From Chlorohelix sp037138995 (GTDB taxonomy: Bacteria > Chloroflexota > Chloroflexia > Chloroheliales > Chloroheliaceae): 64,000 bases of DNA. The DNA lies in contig NZ_JBAXHI010000018.1 of the NCBI RefSeq assembly GCF_037138995.1, positions 16,127 through 80,126 on the forward strand, written 5' to 3'. The translations under genes and the position numbers were made by a program. Positions 60,791 through 64,000 of the stretch are shown here, piece after piece. The notes beneath the pieces were generated by a model. That model made no database searches. It was not told where the DNA came from and was given only the letters and a program-made list of their open reading frames with translations. Position 1 is the first letter of the stretch. Every line of letters begins with the position of its first letter.

Positions 60791-61884
60791 CTAATATTAC
60801 CCTTGATCAGGCTTTAAACGAACTCAAATTTGGCGGACCGGAACTACGCAGTCGGGCTGTTCTCGCACTAGGCGAACTTAAAGAAGCTTCTACCGTTCCC
60901 TATTTGCTGCAAGCGTTAAATGACTCCGAAGGCGAAGTGCGGGCTGCTGCTGCTCAGGCGTTGGTCGAATACCGCGATATAAGAGCGGTTCCAATCCTTA
61001 TAAAATTGCTGGAAGATCGTTATTTGCCTGTGCGAGAAGCCGCCGCGATTACTCTTGGATTAATCGGCGACACTACGGCTCTAAAACCGCTGATTAAACT
61101 GGCAGAATACGGTTTGCGAAATTCACCAAATAGTGAAGCCCAGCATAAAGCCACCATTCAATCGGTTATTGCGCTCGGTCGCCTCAAAAATGAAAAAGCT
61201 CTGGAAATATTAGTAAGAGCGTTACGCAAAGGTTATATCCATGCGCCTAGCGATTGGCAAACCCAAATGAGGCAAGCAGGCGCGTTTGGTTTGGGTTTCC
61301 TTGACACATCTGTTGCTGCCAACGCGCTAATAGAAGTTCTACGCGATAGCGAACCCGCTTCGGTTCGTAGTAGCGCCACTACCGCGCTTGGTATGATGCA
61401 GCAAGATAAAACGTTCAGGATTCTGCTTGAAAATACAGCTTTCAAGCCCTTTGAAGACAAGATGCAGGCTTTCAGGCGGCAAGAGGGTATTATTATGGCG
61501 TTAGGCGAAAGGCGAGACCGCCGCGCTGTACCCTATATTATTCCGCTGATTAACAGTGAGTTCCCAGAAGTGCGGATGGCGTTGGCACGCGCTCTAGTTA
61601 TGCTTGGCGAAGACCAGCATGCGGAGAGTTTGCTTCAGCTTTTGCGAGACCGTATGCCAGAGGTGCGTGCTGCCGCTGCTAACGCATTGGGCGAGTTGAA
61701 TATCCAGCAGGCTGCTGAAGCACTCAATGTAGTTTTGCAAGACCCGAACCAGCATGTGGCGGCGGCTGCTGCCAATGCGCTGGATAGTATCAAGCAATTA
61801 CCGCCGGGTACTACCGCTTCCAACTTGAGTGCGGGCGGGCGGTTTTTACCTTCGGCGAGCGTCAAAGTGCCTGAAAATAATTAA
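60787..61884 (+). CDS. HEAT-repeat (PBS-lyase-like) protein
   Basis: 365 residues made almost entirely of HEAT/PBS-type helical repeats of about 31 residues, for example LRSRAVLALGELKEASTVPY, VRAAAAQALVEYRDIRAVPI and VREAAAITLGLIGDTTALKP. It is a scaffold rather than an enzyme in most contexts. In phototrophs such repeats also occur in bilin-lyase-like proteins, but no lyase-specific feature is visible. GTG start with GGAAG directly upstream. Confidence 0.9.
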   Translation: MTNITLDQALNELKFGGPELRSRAVLALGELKEASTVPYLLQALNDSEGEVRAAAAQALVEYRDIRAVPILIKLLEDRYLPVREAAAITLGLIGDTTALKPLIKLAEYGLRNSPNSEAQHKATIQSVIALGRLKNEKALEILVRALRKGYIHAPSDWQTQMRQAGAFGLGFLDTSVAANALIEVLRDSEPASVRSSATTALGMMQQDKTFRILLENTAFKPFEDKMQAFRRQEGIIMALGERRDRRAVPYIIPLINSEFPEVRMALARALVMLGEDQHAESLLQLLRDRMPEVRAAAANALGELNIQQAAEALNVVLQDPNQHVAAAAANALDSIKQLPPGTTASNLSAGGRFLPSASVKVPENN

Positions 61885-62065
61885 GAGGCAGCTTCTACCA
61901 AACTGCTCAATCATTAGCCATTTCCTCCCTCCCTTCGGGGTAGGGAATTAAATAGATAGCTAAAAACTGAAAATTTTACAAATTTGTGCCGGCAAAGGTC
62001 TTGTGGATTTTTACCCGGCTGTTTTGTGTTGGTTTTTATTTTCACATCAGTGTAATGAGGCACTT

Positions 62066-63595
62066 ATGAGTTATTTCATGGGAATTGATTTAGGCACTAC
62101 TAGCGCACGCGCCATCATTGTGGATGGTGAAAATGGGCAAGTAGTAGCGGCAGGTACTAGCGAATACCCTCTTTATACCCCCCAACCGTTATGGGCGGAA
62201 CAAGACCCGGCGGATTGGTGGTGTGGTACAATCGAGGCGGTTAAGAAGGCTCTTTTCGAGGGCGCGGGAAAACTGGGAAAAGCCCCTGAAATTGTCGCTA
62301 TCGGCTTGAGCGGACAAATGCACGGTGTGGTTTTACTGGATGAGGAAGGCGAAATACTTGGACCTTCACTTATTTGGTGCGATGGGCGGGCGCAAGCGCA
62401 ATGCGACTATATAACTGAGGAAGTGGGCGCAGAAAAGCTTATCGAATTGACCGCGAACCCGGCAATAGTAGGCTTCAGTGCGCCAAAACTTATCTGGCTG
62501 CGCGAACATTGCCCCGATCAATTCCTAAGAGCAGCGCATTTTCTGTTACCAAAAGATTTTATTCGCTATAAGTTGACCGGAGAATTTGCCAGCGAGGTAA
62601 GCGATGCCAGCGGTACGCTTTTATTTGATGTGGCAAATCGCAAATGGTCGGAAGAAATGTGCCACAAGTTGGAAATTGACTCGGACTTGCTACCCGATGT
62701 TTATGAATCCACGGTGGTTTCCGGGCAGGTAAGCCCACAAGCGGCAGCGCAAACCGGACTAAGAGCAGGTACGCCCGTAGTGGGTGGCGGCGGAGACCAA
62801 GCGGCGGGCGCAGTTGGTAACGGAATAGTCCGAGCAGGGTTAGTGAGCAGCGCTATAGGCTCAAGTGGGGTAGTGTTCGCGCATAGCGCTATCCCGGCGC
62901 TTGACCCCGGCGGCAGAGTGCATACCTTTTGTCATGCTGTGCCGGGGTCGTGGCATGTGATGGGTGTAACGCAAGGTGCGGGAATCAGTTTGCGCTGGTT
63001 CAGGGATGAAATAGCGGGGAGACACGAAATTGAAACCGCGCTGGTTTCGGGTACAGACATTTATGAAATTCTGACTAGGCAAGCAGCAGAAGCTCCGGCT
63101 GGCAGCGAAGGCTTGATTTTCCTGCCTTACTTAATGGGAGAACGTACTCCACATCTCGACCCGCAAGCTCGCGGAGTTTGGTTTGGGCTAACTGCCGCGC
63201 ATCGCCGCAGCCATCTTGTACGTTCGGTACTGGAAGGGGTTTCATATAGCCTCAAGGATTGTCTCAGCTTGTTAGAAGACATGGGTTTGCCGATTGAGGA
63301 AATTCGGGCGAGCGGTGGCGGCGGTAAGAGTCAACTATGGCGACAAATTCAAGCCGATATGTTTGAGCGTGAAGTTGTTACCATCAACGCTACGGAGGGT
63401 CCCGCCTATGGCGCTGCGTTACTGGCGGGAGTAGGCACAGGATTCTGGAAAGACGTGGGGAGCGCGTGCGATTCCTGCATTCAAATACGCTCACGCACCG
63501 CCCCTATCCACGCCAATTCAGAAGTATATCGTAGGTATTATCCGCTTTATAAAGAGATTTATATCAAGTTAAAACCGCTTTACCGTCAATTGTAA
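62066..63595 (+). CDS. xylB: Xylulokinase (FGGY carbohydrate kinase)
   Basis: Phosphorylates D-xylulose. From ATG 62066 (GAGG upstream) 509 residues; an in-frame ATG/TTG at 62003 gives an implausible hydrophobic leader. Landmarks: MGIDLGTTSARAIIVDG, IGLSGQMHGVVLLDEEG, SDASGTLLFDVANRKW, catalytic Asp in VVGGGGDQAAGAVGNG, and EIRASGGGGKSQLWRQI. The SGQMHG motif favours xylulokinase over other FGGY members. Confidence 0.92.
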   Translation: MSYFMGIDLGTTSARAIIVDGENGQVVAAGTSEYPLYTPQPLWAEQDPADWWCGTIEAVKKALFEGAGKLGKAPEIVAIGLSGQMHGVVLLDEEGEILGPSLIWCDGRAQAQCDYITEEVGAEKLIELTANPAIVGFSAPKLIWLREHCPDQFLRAAHFLLPKDFIRYKLTGEFASEVSDASGTLLFDVANRKWSEEMCHKLEIDSDLLPDVYESTVVSGQVSPQAAAQTGLRAGTPVVGGGGDQAAGAVGNGIVRAGLVSSAIGSSGVVFAHSAIPALDPGGRVHTFCHAVPGSWHVMGVTQGAGISLRWFRDEIAGRHEIETALVSGTDIYEILTRQAAEAPAGSEGLIFLPYLMGERTPHLDPQARGVWFGLTAAHRRSHLVRSVLEGVSYSLKDCLSLLEDMGLPIEEIRASGGGGKSQLWRQIQADMFEREVVTINATEGPAYGAALLAGVGTGFWKDVGSACDSCIQIRSRTAPIHANSEVYRRYYPLYKEIYIKLKPLYRQL

Positions 63596-63622
63596 ATATA
63601 AGGAAGGGGAAATTCTCATTTT

Positions 63623-64000
63623 ATGCAACTTGTAAAGAAACCGGCTATATTTAAATTATGGCAGTCTGAGTTCAGCGGCTATAACGCCACCCATTTTAAG
63701 AGTGATATTATGGCGGGTCTTACAGTTGCGGCTGTAGCGCTACCTCTCGCTTTAGCTTTCGGAGTCGCCAGCGGCTCTACCCCCGCTGCCGGGCTGGTCA
63801 CAGCAATTATTAGCGGGTTTGTTATCGGAGCATTGAGCGGCGCACCCTACCAGATAAGCGGACCTACCGGAGCGATGTCCGCTGTGCTGATACTGGTCGC
63901 ACAACGCTATGGGCTGCAAGGCTTGTGGATGGCGGGCGGGATGGCGGGCGCAATGATTCTGGTACTAGGAATCCTAAGATTGGGGCGGGTGGTGAATTTT
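63623..64000 (+). CDS. SulP family anion transporter, N-terminal part
   Basis: 126 residues up to the window edge. DIMAGLTVAAVALPLALAFG is followed by SGAPYQISGPTGAMSAVL, the SulP substrate-site signature. Likely a sulfate or bicarbonate transporter; the rest, including any STAS domain, lies outside. AGGAAGGGG precedes the ATG by 13 bases. Confidence 0.92.
   Translation, partial: MQLVKKPAIFKLWQSEFSGYNATHFKSDIMAGLTVAAVALPLALAFGVASGSTPAAGLVTAIISGFVIGALSGAPYQISGPTGAMSAVLILVAQRYGLQGLWMAGGMAGAMILVLGILRLGRVVNF

Overview
This 64 kb window is a bacterial chromosome segment of moderate GC. It is densely coded with conserved metabolic and assembly genes. There is one tRNA, no rRNA, no CRISPR array and no intact transposase. 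I infer a Chloroflexota (green non-sulfur lineage) origin from the combination of a CxxxY-type Ccm system, a C5 haem cluster carrying HemQ, many GT4 glycosyltransferases, DUF3352 and FKBP lipoproteins, and a glycoside hydrolase with paired C-terminal modules of a type I associate with that phylum. A PuhE-like photosynthetic-complex assembly domain suggests the genome belongs to, or descends from, an anoxygenic phototroph. Both assignments are inferences.

Layout. 1-566: 5' part of argS (minus). 567-1032: AT-rich gap with a consensus promoter and a downstream hairpin, a small-RNA candidate. 1033-6802: cytochrome c maturation operon ccmE-ccmF-(CcmI-like zinc ribbon)-ccmA-ccmB-ccmC-ccmD. 6873-7505: ANTAR response regulator. 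7679-13767: glycosyltransferase, membrane HExxH protein, lgt, ilvE, a PH/DUF1648 membrane protein and a Rieske protein. 13871-17549: galT with two GT4 genes, plus the stump of a short-chain dehydrogenase. 17865-22659: large hybrid sensor kinase, two tandem FKBP isomerases (one cytosolic, one lipoprotein), an EVE protein and an unknown. 22656-25374: a PuhE-CobW fusion divergent from an NAD(P)-binding SDR.

25588-32050: haem cluster hemA-hemC-hemD-hemQ-hemL-hemB, covering glutamyl-tRNA to uroporphyrinogen III and the coproheme decarboxylation step. 32168-38281: EamA transporter, a double-GNAT protein, a GtrA/GT2 pair and nicotinate phosphoribosyltransferase, with two small inverted-repeat elements in the gaps. 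38652-39261: tRNA-Leu(UAA) and a seven-iron-type ferredoxin. 39317-41669: a 2H phosphoesterase, an M24-fold protein lacking the usual metal ligands, and an SMR transporter. 41867-46243: a remodelled Wadjet (type III-like) locus with JetA and a JetB-JetC fusion that lacks the Walker A half of the ATPase, and no JetD. 46489-53826: pyruvate kinase, an AhpD-like protein, a secreted GH5-like enzyme and a DUF3352 lipoprotein. 53907-55883: deoC, then a complex leader (11-bp iterons, hairpins, strong terminator) ahead of a HadA/HadB-like dehydratase pair. 55901-59204: rimI-tsaB-tsaE, a small zinc-ribbon protein and a GT4. 59324-64000: flippase-like protein, HEAT-repeat protein, xylulokinase and the start of a SulP transporter.

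The most distinctive points are the PuhE-CobW fusion, the JetB-JetC fusion, the Ccm system with a cysteine in place of the CcmE haem-binding histidine and no CcmG/CcmH in the cluster, the probable leaderless promoters, and the two MITE-like elements.
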